Positions 13,124 through 13,731 of a DNA stretch of 13,731 bases are shown here, in pieces. The position numbers and the translations under genes were made by a program. Below the pieces are notes generated by a model. That model was not told where the DNA came from and did no database searches. It saw only the letters and a program-made list of their open reading frames with translations. The stretch is from Flavobacteriales bacterium UBA5939. GTDB lineage: Bacteria > Bacteroidota > Bacteroidia > Flavobacteriales > Schleiferiaceae. The stretch is from the NCBI GenBank assembly GCA_002430755.1, contig DJCX01000041.1:7030-20760 (forward strand), in the 5' to 3' direction. How positions within the stretch are numbered: position 1 is the stretch's first letter; the number at the start of each line of letters is the position of its first letter.

Positions 13124-13731
13124 CACGAGGACTTAGGTTATAGAAAATGGTTACGCCAGCAAAAATAGCCCAATCTGTTGTTTTGGCATTGCCTCTGGCC
13201 AATCCATTGCTGTAAGGTACATTTCCTGGGTTCGCAAAGTAGGCAGCCATGGCATTGCGTTCCTCGGCAAGGTCCACAGCGTTCACATAATCGCCGGAGG
13301 TATCGTCCATATAATCGGACCCGTAACGGCGCCAACCGACCTCCGCAGTCATACTCCAGTCACGTGCAAGCGACCTCCTGTAGCCCATACCCATGGGCAC
13401 CGTAATAGTCGTGGTTCCGTAGAAAAGCTGATCGCTTAGATCCGTTTGTTGGCCTTCTGTACCCAAAGGTCGCAAGTCGACCCACTCATTGTTGTATTCC
13501 CCTTGAGGATTGTAGGCTGTTAAGCCGATACCGCTGAAAATGTAGAAGCTTTGGTTGTTCTTGGTTCCCGTTCCATACGGCCAAAAATTAAATTCGGTGA
13601 GGAAGGCAAATTCATCGACCGCTGTTCTGAAGTCAATATTGCGGACGCTCTTAAAATCGTCCTTTGCCCAACTGTCGCTGCTGCCAATAGTCGCTCGAGT
13701 GTAATTAAAGCGTGTGCTCCAATGCCAATTG
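13101..13731 (-). CDS. porG: DUF6089 outer-membrane beta-barrel, PorG-like (C-terminal part)
   Basis: The frame runs open from the right edge at 13731 to the TAA at 13101-13103, giving at least 209 residues without their N-terminus. The visible part alternates short amphipathic strands rich in Phe, Tyr and Trp with turns, for example FAFLTEFNFWPYGTG, FYIFSGIGLTAYNPQG, WVDLRPLGTEGQ, and a final WAIFAGVTIFYNL, then a Cys close to the C-terminus. This fits DUF6089. The family includes PorG of Porphyromonas gingivalis (PG0189), an outer-membrane protein of the type IX secretion core that binds PorK/PorN. Position supports it: PG0189 lies just upstream of uppS-bamA-ompH-ompH, the same order as here. 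The overlap with uppS is 23 bases. The role in secretion is inferred from the family; the gene symbol is provisional. Confidence 0.78.
   Translation of the reverse strand, partial: NWHWSTRFNYTRATIGSSDSWAKDDFKSVRNIDFRTAVDEFAFLTEFNFWPYGTGTKNNQSFYIFSGIGLTAYNPQGEYNNEWVDLRPLGTEGQQTDLSDQLFYGTTTITVPMGMGYRRSLARDWSMTAEVGWRRYGSDYMDDTSGDYVNAVDLAEERNAMAAYFANPGNVPYSNGLARGNAKTTDWAIFAGVTIFYNLSPRDERCSGF

Noticed and set aside
1..13731. A new defence, mobile or biosynthetic system
   Set aside because: Every frame of substance belongs to a known core family; I saw no insertion sequence ends, direct repeats, attachment sites, array-like repeats or clear compositional break.

Overview
The window reads as chromosomal core DNA of a Bacteroidota bacterium, most likely a member of the Flavobacteriales or a near relative. 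Three things point there. The block DUF6089/porG – uppS – bamA – two skp/ompH genes – murI is the Bacteroidota arrangement, known for example from the PG0189–PG0193 region of Porphyromonas gingivalis. Several upstream regions carry TAnnTTTG-like boxes, the Bacteroidota -7 element, and Shine-Dalgarno sites are mostly absent. The rRNA pseudouridine synthase has the long basic disordered N-terminal tail common in this phylum. I see no RNA gene, transposon, phage gene cluster, CRISPR array or plasmid origin, and no gene-free stretch longer than about 90 bases.

Layout. Positions 1-169 (-) hold the start of metG. Divergent from it is an LD-carboxypeptidase gene (235-1116, +), closed by a good intrinsic terminator. 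Next come a YraN-like nuclease-fold gene (1183-1503, +) and a two-gene unit of an RluB/RsuA-type pseudouridine synthase (1571-2473, +) and a large AsmA-like membrane-anchored protein (2478-4877, +). A minus-strand pair follows: an M1 aminopeptidase lipoprotein (7555-5597), whose stop overlaps the start of an AlkD-type DNA glycosylase (5597-4878). A small YvlD/holin-fold membrane protein (7591-7944, +) diverges from the aminopeptidase. The rest is on the minus strand, in transcription order from the right edge: porG-like DUF6089 (partial), uppS, bamA, two skp/ompH genes, a strong intrinsic terminator, then murI.

How the genes work together. Most of the window serves the cell envelope. UppS makes the undecaprenyl carrier and MurI makes D-glutamate for peptidoglycan. 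LD-carboxypeptidase trims recycled muropeptides. BamA inserts outer-membrane beta-barrels, fed by the periplasmic chaperones Skp/OmpH. The PorG-like protein is a barrel associated with type IX secretion, and AsmA-like proteins are linked to lipid transport and outer-membrane homeostasis. The other genes are housekeeping (metG, rRNA modification, YraN, alkylation repair, a peptidase).

I found no clearly new multi-gene system. The points most worth checking are: a pseudouridine synthase whose catalytic motif reads GQME where the family has GRLD; both convergent gene pairs meeting with zero intervening bases; and -7-like boxes only 3-6 bases upstream of several start codons, which could mean near-leaderless mRNAs.
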